Positions 10,301-23,100 are shown, counted from the first letter of the stretch. The stretch is DNA of 64,000 nucleotides from Brachionus manjavacas (GCA_019054805.1 JAHQIY010000034.1:434001-498000), one strand, 5' to 3'. The notes: generated by a model not told the origin, from the letters alone. Program-made: numbers and translations.

Positions 10301-12515
10301 TTAAAAATTTTTGTCTTTTTTAAATATTTAGAAAAAAATCACCATCAGGGTTGTGAAGTTCATTTCAATTCAATCGTTTCAATTCAGAAAAATTTGAATA
10401 ACTTTTTTACTAAAAAAGATAATTTAGTTCTGTAAGATGCTTAATTTTTAAGCACGCCATTTTAATTTTTGTTTTGTTAAGAAACTAACAAAAAGACTCA
10501 TAAACTCTCTGAACTCATCTTTGTCATTTTGTTGTTTTAAATCAAAGAGGACTACATGTCTAAAAAATGCCTTTTTGAATTAAAGCCAAGATTATTTGAT
10601 TATTACATTTGAAAAATGGTACTTACTATTATTGACCTAAGATTTAGGTTAATATTTTGATTTATTGCTAATTTTTTAAAAAAATCAAAAATATATTTTA
10701 GTTCACTTTTGAGTCATAGTAGAAATACATGGTAATGGGATTTTTTCGCCTAGATAACTGGATCATCCGATTTTTGGAAGACACGATGAAATTTTTTTCA
10801 AAGTAGCGATAGCTCTATCTCTTACCCCATTATTTACTTCTTTATAGCATTGCCTAACTGACTTATCATTCTTCTAAACTTTTTTTTTAAATCTTGATTT
10901 GCTTCTAGTATTAAACGTGTGAAACTGTTAAAGGGTCGTGATAATGTTGTCCTCTCAATTTTATTACTTGGTCTCCTTTTAGAGTCAAACTTGCATAGCA
11001 TTTTGAATCATGTTGAATTGCATGCACCTAGTTGAATTTTTATTGTCATCTTTCCATCTATAACGATATCCTTTTAAGATCTCTTTTTGGTTCGATTTGT
11101 TTTGCAGAGTGATACCATAATTGCTTGATAAGAATTTAAAAGTTTTTTATTTTGATTTAAATACAGTTTAATTTAAAAAAGTATATGAATTTATTTTATT
11201 TTTTTATGCATTTGTGTGAATGAAGTGTTTGAATGTTGAATGAATAGTTTCTTTTTACTTACATGTTTTCTTTGTTTCTCAGAATGAGTCTATACAAGAA
11301 AAAGAATAATCCTTAAACATTTTGAAGCTGGTTATTTCTAGTCCTAATAAAATTATTAGTAATTTTTAAACAATAATTTGATGAGAAAATTTACCTTTTG
11401 TTAAATCAAAAAAAAATTACCAATTTCTATTATTTTTTAGTTTGAAACTTTTTTTCAAAAACAGTATAATTTCATTCTTTCCTGAATTAATCAAATTAAC
11501 AACATGAATAGAAAATTCTGTCAACTAAAGTGGTATTTTTTCAATAGGACATAACCAAAACAATTTTTAACTTTCTTTCATAGTTTTGTAAGTGGGTTTT
11601 CAACACCTTGTCTTAATAAACTTCTTTTTTGCTTGAATAAATCTTTGGCTTAGAAAAAAAAAACAAAAAAACAGATCTCTTCAAAGAATTAAGCTTTTTG
11701 GTAGAAATCATTTTTAATGATGTACACAATAGAGAGAATGGTAGAGTCTTGCAGAGATTTGCTTTGAGGGGAAGCAAAATGCTGATTTAAATTTAGTGAC
11801 TTAGATTGTTTTGTTGAATCCTGTAAAATTTTGAAATCATTTAAAAAAATTTTAATTTGGTTAAAATTCGAACTGTCATTCTTTTATTTAGTTGAAACAA
11901 AAAAACAAGCATTTTTTAAAAATATTTTGTATTTTTTAGATTAAAAATAATTGCATATCAACTCTGGTGCGAAAATGTCCTCATTTGGAAGGCTTATCGT
12001 TAGGTGAATGTGTACATGTTGGTGATGCATCTGTGGTAGAAATTGCCACATACAGATCTGATATTAAGCAATTGGATTTGTGTAATTGTAAAAAAATTAG
12101 TGATGCGTCTATTCGCTCAATGGCTGGCATTTGTTCCAAGCTTGAATTTCTAAATCTTAAAGGAACAAATCTTACAGATTCAGGGTAACTAGTTTATCTA
12201 GAAATACCTTTTTAATTAAATTTTTTTTCCTATAAATTTTAGATTGATAACTCTTTCGGATTCAAGTTTTATAAAAAAAATTGATGAGCTGAACTTGAGC
12301 TTTCTTCCGATAAGCGAGTTTGTTTTGGTGAAAATTCTCAAAAATGCTGAAAGGTAAATTTTGAACATTTTAACTCAGAGAAAAAAACGACAAAATTTTT
12401 TCAATTTAGTCTAAAAAAAATACATTTATACGGGTGTTATAACATAAAGCGCTTGGACGACATAAAGGAATCAATCGGAATAAATGAAGGCAAAATTCTA
12501 GAGATAAACATTTGA
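7385..12515 (+). CDS. F-box / leucine-rich-repeat protein (FBXL type), 9 exons
   Basis: Exons: 7385-8000, 8049-8209, 8262-8416, 8464-8544, 8601-8712, 8768-8845, 11940-12184, 12243-12353, 12410-12515; all phases agree and give about 554 residues. Residues 1-155 are low-complexity Ser/Lys/Pro-rich. An F-box follows (LNLPDEIWLRVLKFL ... CKAFNYLY), its usual SLW restored across the first intron. LRRs of the CP.L..L.L..C type continue to the end. FBXL proteins are substrate receptors of SCF ubiquitin ligases; the substrate cannot be inferred. Most introns are about 50 bp, but intron 6 is 3.1 kb and holds a MITE. Intron 2 is GC-AG (CAG then GCAAAT). The initiating ATG is not identified; 7385 is a TTG in an open frame, so the start is provisional. 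AATAAA lies at 12555. Confidence 0.88.
8846..11939 (+). other. Long intron 6 of the F-box/LRR gene
   Basis: Begins GTAAGTG and ends TTTTTTAG. It holds a Merlin-type MITE (9088-9674). The rest is AT-rich with no exon-like sequence I can support; a 25-codon frame at 10731 is probably chance. Confidence 0.7.
9088..9674. mobile_element. Merlin-type MITE built of CAACACAA words
   Basis: The right end reads, as reverse complement, GGGTCTACCTTTTCAACACA. The left end is a degenerate match (GGGGAATATGATTTCAGCAC). Both halves carry repeated CAACACAA/CAGCACAA words, all pointing inward, for example 9102, 9116, 9135 and 9590-9660. Flanks ATATTTTA and ATATTAAT match at 6 of 8 positions, a plausible aged 8-bp duplication. 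No ORF. Confidence 0.55.
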
Positions 12516-12689
12516 AAAATTCATTTTGTTATCTTTTTGATAATTTTTGAAAAAAATAAATAAAAAATTCGAAATAATTTGAACTCTTTTATTTATGAAA
12601 TAATTTGGGATACTTTTTAAAATAATAAATAATTTCTGTAAATATTAGCAAAAGTTTTGATTCAATTGAGCGGCTTTAGAACGCTGACT

Positions 12690-14180
12690 TTAGGGTTCTT
12701 TGTTCATTTTAGGACATACTAGTATTGCAATCACAATAATGGCAATGAAGAATATTGTTGTTCCAATCCACAGCAATTGGTAGTAGTTAAAAGTCTGTGT
12801 ATAGTTGTGATAGTGATGGTGGTGATGAAATTGCTCCAAATCTTCTATTTTTGTTAAAATATTGTAAATTTAAAAGCTATTAATGAAATAAATGTACACA
12901 AGGGTTCACACATTTTAGAAACTAGCTATTTTTTAAACGATAAATTTCTGAATTTATCAAAAAACTTTTGTGCTTTTCCTTTCAGATCACCAAATAGACC
13001 TAAGTAGAAAAATTTAGATTAAAGATTTCAGAAGAAACGGTGAACCCACTTCTTGACTAACTCTTTAAAAAGAGAATTAGTCCGCGAACAATAGTCAAGA
13101 AGCTGTAAGTGTGACCCATAGTTTACATTCCCAGGGCTATTTAATTATTCACCTACCTTTGGACGAAAGGCCTTTGGGCATGGGATCCAAGTGCACTCGC
13201 TTCTCAACAACATGTCCTCCTTTGCCAATCAAGGACGGCTTCGGACCTGGTAAACTATCAATGTCATATATTTCATCAAATGATTGTATATTAAAATAAC
13301 CTTTTAGATTTTCGTTTGAATTTAGGTTTAGCTTTTTGTTTTTTTTCAAGTCATTTAGAATAAATGAGTGGCTTTTGGCCAATTTGGGAGTTGCTGTGGA
13401 ACTGGTGGTTGTGTTGCTGGGTTTACCAGTTGTGCTCAGGCTTGAGAGTAAAATTGTTGAGTTAGATGTTGTGGCAGTTGAGCTCACATTCGGTTTGCCA
13501 AGTGAGACAGAGTGGTCATTTTTGATACTTGAGGACTTGGAATAAAATTTTGTAGTGTGTACACTAGCTGTTGTGTTGGTATGATTTTTTTCGACAGAGG
13601 CAAATTTGACTGAATTGTTTGATGCAGGCATGGTAGATTTCTGAGAAGACAAACTGGGTGCTAAATGTGCCACATTTGCCACAGGTTGGGAAAATTTAAA
13701 AAACACTGGTTCAGGCTTTTCCTCAATTCGAACAAATGGAACTTGTTCGCTGGGAAAAATTTGCTGGCTGGCAGCGTCGCTCAATTCTCTTTCAGGAGCA
13801 GCACTGTCCAAATTTTGAGTCAAGTCACCCAAAAGAGCATTCAGCAGGTCATTTTCAGTGATCGAATTGTCCAGCTGGTAATCGCTGTCCAAAAACTCCA
13901 TCGGAGCCGGTTCGTTGGCATTTTCATTTAGAGGCAAATTTAGGCTATCAAAGTTTTGATCGGTGATCTCATGATCAGGTTGGCTTTGGTAAAAATTTGA
14001 TAAAAATGGCTCAATGTCGTCAGGCCGCTCTACCAAAGAAAGCAATTCCCCAATGTCAACATTTTGATTGTCTAGTTGCTGGTCAGCAAAAACAATTTGA
14101 TCTTGAGCACACACAGCTATGCTCGTTATTAGTAAATAAAAAGTTAATAAAAAATTTTGTTTTTTAGTCTTATGATTCAT
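12690..14180 (-). CDS. Secreted-type I membrane protein with His-rich juxtamembrane segment, 2 exons
   Basis: Exon 1 is 14180-13157, exon 2 is 12844-12690, intron 312 bp, about 392 residues. The frame is open upstream to an ATG at 14240, but the Met at 14180 begins a classic signal peptide (KTKK, then FLLTFYLLITSIAVCAQ), so I take that start. The ectodomain is acidic, then Ser/Thr/Asn-rich in its middle (likely heavily O-glycosylated), then contains a GPKPSLIGKGG segment. Exon 2, not visible as a long ORF, supplies HHHHHYH, a membrane helix (LLWIGTTIFFIAIIVIAILV) and a short tail ending KMNKEP. No known domain is recognised. It could be a lineage-specific surface protein. Its polyadenylation signal (12588-12593, minus strand) lies about 30 bp from that of the convergent F-box gene. 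Confidence 0.8.
13038..13119. repeat. Nested palindrome in the intron of the membrane-protein gene
   Basis: CTTCTTGACTA (13049-13059) pairs perfectly with TAGTCAAGAAG (13092-13102). Inside is a second near-palindrome, GACTAACTCTTT with AAAGAGAATTAGTC, giving two alternative folds. It may be a tiny MITE. Confidence 0.5.
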
Positions 14181-14240
14181 CTTGAGTTTTGTCTCGAATA
14201 TGAACTGGCTCTTTGCTAGACACAAATAATTAGATTCCAT

Positions 14241-16012
14241 TCATTTCGTTGTAACATAAAGCTAAAGAATCTGAGGGGTAATTATGGTCGGATTAGATAG
14301 AATAGAGTGTGAAGAAACTAAATTCAATTAGGACAGAGAGATTTGATTTTATGGCTTGGAAATAATCAAATTTTTCCGAACAGATCTAATTATCTTTTGG
14401 TTGAAGCAAAATTAAAAATTAAATTTAGAAAAAATTTTGCTATTATTGTTCATAATCCAGACTTTATAGAGTTTATTAAGCGAGAAATTGTGTGCTTTCT
14501 AAGCTATTATGCTAGAAGCTATTATTTTGGCTTCTATTTGAATGGTCAGTGCATTCTGAGCCGTTGCCATTTGGTCAGTATTATCGATCAGAAATAAAGT
14601 TAACTTTTACAAAACAAAACAATATTCCTGTCCTAAAAAATTCTATCTGATTTCAAATAAATTTGTCTTCTTTTCAATCTATTAAAGCCCTTAAACTAAA
14701 AAAAAGAAAAAAAATTGACGCAAAAATTTGAATGCAGCCTTTTTGATTGCAAAATAAATCCGACTGTATGATTTTTATTTTAAAAACCACCGGTTTAAGC
14801 TTAATTTGCAAAAAATAAAAATTTAAAGAGCTTTATCAAATTGCTGAAAAAAAATTTTTTGAATAAAAAAAAACAAAAGAAATCGTGTAACCAGAAAACA
14901 CAATTTTTTTATTCTTTTTAATAATTTATTCGAATAATTTTTAGTTTAAATTTTTTTCAAATATCATTCTAAAATTTTAAATTTCATAATTCATATTCTC
15001 TCTTCTTGCACTTTTTTATTTTGTATCTCTTTTGCAAAAATATGTAATTATAAAGTCAAGCAGGTCAAGAAGCATAGTTAAAGGAAGAGCAAAAAATAAA
15101 TTGTGAAGGAAATTCGGAAGAACATGAAAGAAGAATTAAGAAAAAGAGCCGGCGTTGTCAAATTTAGTAAAATTGAAAAAAAATATTTTTAATAAATTTA
15201 AAATAAAAATCATCTTCAAAAATAAGTTGCAATAATGCACTTTTTTACCTAAAAAAAATCTTTACTTTCTATTTAAATCAGTCAAAACAATTATTAAATA
15301 AATTCTTATTTATGTTTTATTTTTTGTCTTTTTGGTCAATGAGAAAATCTATTTGAGATTAAAAAAGGTTAAACATGGGATCTTGCACTGTTTTGCAATT
15401 TTTTTTGAGAATTATTTTTATCTTTGATTTTAAGGTGCATCTAAGGCAAAACTACGTCACTACCCTGGGATTCTAAATTTTTTTACATATTCGTGTTCCC
15501 CATGTATGATAACCCATGTATGGTGGTTTTTTTATGTTTCTACCTATTTCAGGTAAAAATTTATTTAACTTTGAAAAAAGGCGTTTTTTGATGCATAGCA
15601 ACATTAAAAACCCTTTTTTCTCCCAAAAATACTCCGATTTGTATATTTTTTTTTATTTTCTGATTTTAAATGCTTTAAATTTTATTATTCTTGATTTAAA
15701 AATAAAAATTATTCTTAATTTACCTGTTTTTTTTTTACTTTTATACCTTTTTTTTCACAAAAAAAAGAGCCGAGCTTCGTTGGCAGGTGAATATATCTAA
15801 TATTGTATATCAGTAGATAGATCTACTCAATACGCACAAACTAATGAAGAGCTTTTTTTTATATGATCCCTTAGACATGGGATCTTGCACTTGATATGTG
15901 TATCGAGCTAGTGTTCCTTCAGAATAAAATGTTTTAAGAAAAATAATTAAAATCAATTTAAAAAAAAAAGAAAAAAAATTTTAATTATAATTTAAAGAAA
16001 ATTAAAATGTAT
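14241..16012. other. Intergenic region, no supported gene
   Basis: An 84-codon frame at 14343-14597 (+) starts with TTG and matches nothing I know. A 94-codon frame at 15516-15800 is Phe/Leu-rich and looks like chance. A 17-bp sequence ACATGGGATCTTGCACT occurs twice in direct orientation (15373 and 15875), and CCCATGTATG is tandemly repeated near 15500. Confidence 0.45.
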
Positions 16013-16014
16013 TA

Positions 16015-16638
16015 CAGTCGTTCCTCGGTATAACGAGCAAGTTGGGCGAAAATTTTTGTGATCGTTATATCGAAACTCGTTTTATCGAAATCCCATTGAA
16101 AAAGATGGGCAATTTTTATTTTTTTATTAAAATTTTTATTGAAAAAGTTAAAAAAAAAAGATAAATAAAACTAAAAATTGAGCTTTTTTTAAAAAATCTG
16201 TAATACTGGATTGTTTGGTTTTACATTTTTCTAGTACAATATTTTCAGTATTAAACAAAAAGTCAAAAATATCGTGGTTTTTAACGAAATTCCATTTCTC
16301 TCTTTAAACTTGCACAGCCATCCATTACTAGCTTTGAATTCACGATGGCCTAACATTGTCGCAAGCTTTAGAGCCTGTAGTTGAATTTCACTTATTTCAT
16401 TTAGAAAGTGAAGTGGTAGTTATTTTTTGATCGCAATGTTTTTTTATAATTTCTATTTTAGTCTCAAGCGGAATACACTTTCTTTTTTTTTGAGCAAGTT
16501 TATCTGTCATTTTTTTCAATTAGATTAGACAGTCAAGTATTTTCAGTTATTTATATTCAATTTAAAAAGGTTCCAGGTAAAATATTCGTTATAAAGAGTA
16601 TCTCGTTTTCTCGGTCTCGTTATACAGAGGAACGACTG
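16015..16638. mobile_element. pogo/Tigger-like element with TA duplication
   Basis: Inverted ends CAGTCGTTCCTCGGTATAAC (from 16015) and CAGTCGTTCCTCTGTATAAC (reverse complement, to 16638), each flanked by TA. This terminus style (CAGT..TTCCTC..TATAACGA) is that of pogo/Tigger elements, and the interior carries remains of the matching DNA-binding domain on the minus strand. Confidence 0.85.
16239..16510 (-). pseudogene. pogo/Tigger transposase N-terminus, frameshifted remnant
   Basis: From an ATG at 16510 the minus strand encodes a basic stretch and the first helix-turn-helix (KRKCIPLETKIEIIKKHC), then stops. After a frame change it continues with the start of the CENP-B-type second domain: ALKLATMLGHREF followed by KASNGWLCKFKERNGIS, whose W-L-xx-F-K-x-R signature is characteristic. 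The DDE catalytic domain is absent. This identifies the surrounding element as pogo/Tigger and shows it cannot encode its own transposase. Confidence 0.75.
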
Positions 16639-16640
16639 TA

Positions 16641-17153
16641 AAAAGCTAGATGTTTGAAACGTTTAAATATTCGATAAATGAGAAAAAATAAGGGAGCAAT
16701 TGAAAAATTGAGTAGGATATTTGTTATATTTTGATTCGAAACCTTTTTTAGATTCTTCTTCTATTTTGACGACAAAGAACTGAAAAGTATTTGTGTTCAA
16801 TTCAATTCCATTCATTAAAATTATCTTAAATAGAAATGCCAAATAAAAAAAAAAAAATTTTAATAGATCAAATGGCTTTAAATTCATACTTTTTTTTGTA
16901 TATTATTTTAAATTTAAATTATTAATTTTTAAATAGTGACTTATTAATTATACCTCATATTTTTTTATTTTTTTAAGAAACATGAATCAGTGATATAATT
17001 TCACGCAAGCACTTTCGTGTGATCATAAAAAAAGAGATTGTTAATTTGGAAAAATTTTTGCCGAAACATTTTATTTATATTTTAAAAATTTAAATTAATA
17101 TACAAAAATTCAACTAAATTTTAAACCGATTTTTAAACAAATTTAAATTTAAT
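16641..17153. other. No gene seen; 3' flank of RECQL
   Basis: AT-rich. The 74-codon frame at 16663-16887 has no recognisable features. On the minus strand an AATAAA at about 17070-17076 could be the RECQL polyadenylation signal. Confidence 0.45.
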
Positions 17154-20100
17154 TTAATCACAATCAATTTCTACCACTTCAACCACTGAGCTCTTTTTAC
17201 TCTTCGGCAAATGACACGCATTTTGATCAAAATCAAGCTCACAACTATCAAAACTCAAGTCAGCCTCCAAATTTCTTTTCCTAGTTTTCAGTTCTTTGGT
17301 CTCATCACTCTGGATTTTTTCAATTTTTTCAATTTTTTGATTCTTTTCAATCTTTTTAGCCTTATCGCTTGGCGGACCAGTTCTGTCGATAAAAAAGAAA
17401 CTATCATTTTTTAAATGTACACTCAACGGACCTGGTACTATATAACAAATTGTATTGTAAGGTGTGAAATGAAAATCTTCTTTTAGGTAATTATTCATCA
17501 GCATGGTCAATATTAATTTTTCTACTTCATTTTGACTCAAATTGTTCGGATAGCAATGCGATTTTTTATTTTTAGAGACAATTTCTGAATAAACCAATTC
17601 AGCTAATTTGTTTGAAGTGATTTTTTTGTCAGATTTCGGCCTTTCCACTAAACTCAGAACAAAACATGCTTCTTTGTGAACATCAATTTTTTCAATTCCA
17701 TTTTCATTTGAATTCTTACAAAAATCACACATCAAATTGCATTCACCTTTATTCTCCCACACATCATCGTTGAAGTGTCTAGCTATCAATTTTCGTTTGC
17801 AGGTTTTTTTATCAATACAATAGTTAACAATTGAATACAAATTTTCCAAGCCTTGAACGAAAAATTTAAACCAAATAATCCAACTTTTAAAATAGCATAC
17901 CAGTTTGTTCAGTGAAAACCATGGTACTTTGACGAAAAACATCACCAAATCTAAAAAATAAGTTAACTAAAATGCTCACTTGAAGATAATGAGTGACTTG
18001 TAAGTAAAAAGCAAAAGAGCTAAATTTGTTTGAATCAACCTACAGTGACGCTGCGCTTTTTGTACCACAATAATAATCAAAAATTTGTAAAACAAAAATT
18101 TCCAAAACATTTAAGGCCTTAGACGTTTCCTTTTTGGTTTGGAGTTAAGTACTTGATGGTTTTTTTAGATAAATTTTTTTAAATTAACTAACAAATTAAA
18201 ATTACATTTTATAATTAACTCACTCGAAAGAAACCAAAGCTCTAAAATTTTTTTGAAATTTTTGCTTTTTATCACAATCTACGAAAATTCTGGTAAATTT
18301 ATGGTATTTTATTTTTGTAAATTTTCGTAAATTTACAGCATTTTACGTAGATCGTGGTTGATTTGGCAAGGGCAAGGGTCAATTATCGGGTCTATTGCGT
18401 TATGTGATCACTGGTTCACATAAAAGGTGAACCAACTTACCCAACCTAAATAGGTGATCAGTTGTGTTCACTTTTTAGGTGAACCAAAAATATGTGTACT
18501 AATTAATTAAAAATTTTTTCAAAATGATCACCTAAATTAAATTGTGTTCACCTAAAATGATACTTACCAAAAAAATTATGACAAAGTAAATAAAAATTTG
18601 ATTTTTCAAAATTTTAGCTTTAATAAATAGTCATCTTATTTTAAAAAAATTGCAAAACTTTCGCACTAAAAATATTAAAATTACAATAAAATGCTTGAAA
18701 TAATAATTTAAGAAAATTAAATTTCTAGAAAATTCTATTTTTTTTGGCTCACCTATAATTCAAAAAAATTAAAAAATAAATTTTGATTTTCGAAATAATT
18801 TTTTTTGTACACATATTTTTGGTTCACCTAATAAGTGAACACAACTGATCACCTATTTAGGTTGGGTAAGTTGGTTCACCTTTTATGTGAACCAGTGATC
18901 ACATAACGCAATAGACCCCAATTATCTTAAATGGTCTTATTACTGAATTACTTAATTATTAGTATTTACTTATTATTTATTACCACTATTCATGATTTCT
19001 GTCTCATTAGAAGTAATACTACTGAAACACAAATCATGATTATGAAACTTAATCTCCCCGAGAGATTATTAATGAACAAATTCACTAAAAATTTTTTGAT
19101 GGCTTTAGCTGAATGTGGAGTGTCTGGAGACTACATTGACGAGCTAAATCAGTACACAGAAGACATCAAATTTTCGTAATTATTTATTATTTTTTTAGGG
19201 AACTTGCTTTTTTTTGTTTTTTTTCTCTTTCATATATATAAAAACAATTTACACTCTCTAGGTACACTTTCTTAACTGTGAACCATGTTTGTGGCTGGTA
19301 AATCGACTTTTGCTCAAATAAATAAATAAATAATTTGAAGTAAAAAACAAAAAGCGGAACATCATTGCATATATTAAAATATACCAAATATTATCTATAA
19401 TATGGCAAAAAAATTTTTTAAAAGGAGGCTAAATGTTGCTGAACCAGAAATTTTCTGGAAACCAGTTAAAATTTAACTTCACAAATTAAAACCAGAGCTT
19501 GTGGTACACTTAAATAAGTAAGGAATCGCCCAGTCACTAATGATTTACGAACTATTTAATTTAAATTCGACGATCTAAATTAGCTAGTTAATTTCATAGA
19601 AAATAATTGATGAAAAACTATTTTTCAAGTAAATAGTATCTTTTTAATCTTCTTAATTTTTCACAAAAATTTTTAGAATGAAACAAAAATTTAGAAATAA
19701 GGGTTTTTTTCACTCAAATTTTGTTAAATCATTTATTTCATTTCTATAAACGATTTAAAATTTCTATTTTTTAAAATAGTTTACTCATCCCAGACAAATA
19801 AAAAGATGTTCACTAAAAAAAAAAAAATCTTTAGAACATATGAGTTTGCTTTACAAATTTTTTTTGATATAAAGAGAAAAAAAATTCATAATTTAGTTTT
19901 TTTTTATATTATTTTTTTTAATTTAAAAAAAAAAGAATTAATAAGAGGTAAACCGTTTAAGTCGAACTCGGTTAAGTCAAAAAAGCTCAAATCCTGAAAA
20001 ACACAAACGAGTTAGAGTAGCTAACTTCGTTCAGTTTGATAAGAAGAAGCACTTTGTTGAAGGACCAAGGAAGCAAGAGCTTAAAAAATATCTATTAATT

Positions 20101-23100
20101 AGACTGGGTCAAGCTTTCTTGATTTACCAAAAAAAAATCAAAAATTACGGACTTCATAACTAATCCTATTAATTAATTTTCCTTGATTTATCCAATTTTT
20201 TTTGTTATTTTCCTTTAATAATAATATATATTTTATTTTTAAATTTTAAATCTGAATAACAGGGTCTAAAAAGCCTACTAGGGTTCAAGTGTCAAATCTA
20301 AATTAAAATCCTAACATTTTATAAAAGTTAATTTTTAAAGTTTTTTGCCCATAATTTTTAATTTTGTGTTAAAATTATTATATTTGTGAAGAGAAAGTTT
20401 TTTAAAAGTAAAATTTTAAAGTGAAGAATTGTCAATAGTCATTTGCTGGTGGGTGACAAATTTCTATTTGTGCGGAACAATGGGATATTCTAGTAAAAAA
20501 AATTAAAAAAATTTTAATTTTAGCCTTTTTCTCTAAACCTATGCATCACCAGTTAAATTTAGAAAATTGGCCTCGAAAAAACCGAATTTTTCCAAACTTC
20601 AATTTAGTTCTTAACTTAAATCTTGATTGAAAATTTCAATTTATCAATTATTCGATAAGTAATTGAGCAAAATCTGCCAAGTTTATTAAGAGATTACTTA
20701 AAGAATAGTATGCTGTAAGCTGTCTCACCATCTCTTCCAGCACGACCACTTTCTTGATAAAAATTCTCCAGTGATTTACTCAGTGAATGATGTATTACAA
20801 ATCGACAATCTTGTTTATCAATACCCATTCCAAATGCAATAGTAGCAACAATTACATGCACTTGATTTTTGAGCCATTTATCATGGACTTTGGATCTTTC
20901 TTTTGAATCCATATTGGCATGATAACAGTCAGCCCTAATGTTTCTTGAAGACAGCTGTTGAGCTACTTGCTCGCCTTTAAAAATAAATAACTTTTTAATC
21001 CTTATCAAATTTTCAGCAAATTTTTTACTTTCTTTTTGAGAAAAACAGTAAACAATTCCGGATTGTCGAGGAAAGCTTTGTTTAATAAGAGAGGCCAGCT
21101 CGTTTATAAACTCCTCGTTGTTAGATGGCTTTTGTTTTATCTCATAGAATATATTGGGCCTATTAAACGAGGCTTTGAACAGAATACATTTTTGAATACT
21201 CAAAATTTTTTTTATATCATCAATGACAGATTGAGTGGCTGTTGCCGTAAGCCCCAAAATGCAAATATCAGGAAAAACTTGCTTCATTACCCCCAAAAAT
21301 TTATAGTCCGGTCTTATTTGAATTATTTAAGAATTTCAAAGTTAGCATTTTCGACACCTACCTGAAATCATGGCCATAAGTGGAACAGCAATGGACTTCG
21401 TCAACCACAAGTCGTTTGAAACGACCAATTTCGTACATTTTTTGTAGTTTGTTCATGAAAATTTTAGATTTGGCCAATTTTTCCGGTGTTACATACAAAA
21501 TTTTCAAATTGCTATTCTTATCCAACATTTCAGTGTGGATTTTCTTTACATGATCTTTGCTGCTTGAACCATTCAAAGTATCAGCGTTTATGTTTAGAGA
21601 CTTAAGTAGCCATAACTGATCTTCCATTAGAGACACTAAAGGAGACACAACCAATGTAACACCAGTGTCGATCAGCGCTGGTAACTGAAAGCACAAAGAC
21701 TTACCACCGCCAGTCGGCATTATAACCAAACAATCAATTTTACTCATTGTCACATTAATTGTCTCTAGCTGAAGAGGCCGAAAGGTGTCCAATTTAAATA
21801 CCTCTTTTAAAATTTTTCTCGCATTTTGACTCCATTCAAAATCTTTGAAAAAAAAAATCTTATTTGAAAATTTTAATTTAAATTAAATTTGTATATTTTT
21901 TTTTTGTGTATAATTTTATTATTTAAAAAAAAAACATATTGCAAAAACTTATATATCTATTTCAAATAATTAAATAAATCAAGTGTTAATTGGCCTTGAA
22001 AATAGATAAGGGAACTAGTTTGTTGATTTGACTTGAAACCTTGAGAAAAAAATTTAACTATTTGATTCTGATTTATCATTTTTACCTTTGACCAGTACTC
22101 TGAGAACTAACTTAAAATTTTGGCTGATTCCATTTGATTCTAATATAATTCAATCTTACAATTTTTTTTAGAATAATATTAAGTTGCTGGTTTTAATAAA
22201 AGAATAAGACTAAAGACCAAAATTTAAAAGAATATAAAAAAATTTAAAAATTTAAATTTAAATTTTGAATTTCAGATTAAAGTCAGGAATTCAAAAAAAA
22301 TGTTTATAACATGATTTCGATGGGATTAAATCAATATTTAACAATTTATAAGATAATTTTTTTTTCAATTTCAGATTTTTTAAAAATCAAAAAAAATCAA
22401 ATCAGACTTTTTCTTGGTCAAATTTTTTTCCTTACATGCAGTTTTTGAGGTGGATTGAATATGAATTTTATCCGACAGGAAGGAAAATAATTGAGAATTG
22501 ACTTTAAAAAACAAATATTTTTAAGTCAAGACTTGTGGCTTTATGACAATATTGTATTAAAAAACATGCCATGATCATCTAGTTGAACAGAAGGTATGAG
22601 ACCATTCGGCACACCTTGGGTTATAATTGTATTAATGAAAATAAATTTTTTAAAAGAAGCCTGAGATAATTGAAGCGATTTTAAATCGTTATTAATAGGG
22701 AATTTAATTAATTTCAAGGTAATTGAATTTAAGTTATTATCTAAATTTTTAAAATCAATTTAATTTTATTGACTCAGCTCAACTAAGTCTAATTTAACTA
22801 TTTTATTTCAATGATTCTTTTGTTTTGAGTTTAGATTTAATTTTTTAGAATTAGATTTTGAATTTTCTTAGCAAGGCTCAGATTTTACGAGTTATAACAA
22901 TCATAGTTTATCATTACTGATTGAAAATACATCATAGCCTTGGATCTTATCAAAATATAAAAGTTAAGAAAAAATTTTATACCAGTTCGATTCCAATCAA
23001 CTGTGAGATCGTTTTTTCTTCCACCAGACGAGCTGGGAATCAAGTTTTTGAGACTTTCCGAACATTCTTTTTTTCTACTTAATAAAATGTCACGCTCTGA

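Noticed and set aside
10731-10810. 25-codon ORF in the long F-box intron
   Set aside because: Short, isolated, no splice context or homology.
13336-13931. Plus-strand ORFs of 69 and 88 residues
   Set aside because: Antisense shadows of the membrane-protein exon; low-complexity composition mirrors its Ser/Thr-rich codons.
18388-18918. CRISPR-like repeated words
   Set aside because: The regular GGTGAACC/GATCACC words are subterminal repeats of a MITE with target duplication in a eukaryotic intron, not an array with spacers.
18388-18918. Assignment of the 8-bp-TSD MITEs to hAT
   Set aside because: 8-bp duplications also fit hAT, but hAT ends normally start CA(G/A)NG, whereas these share GGGTCT with the element that encodes an ISXO2-like transposase. 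Not formally excluded.
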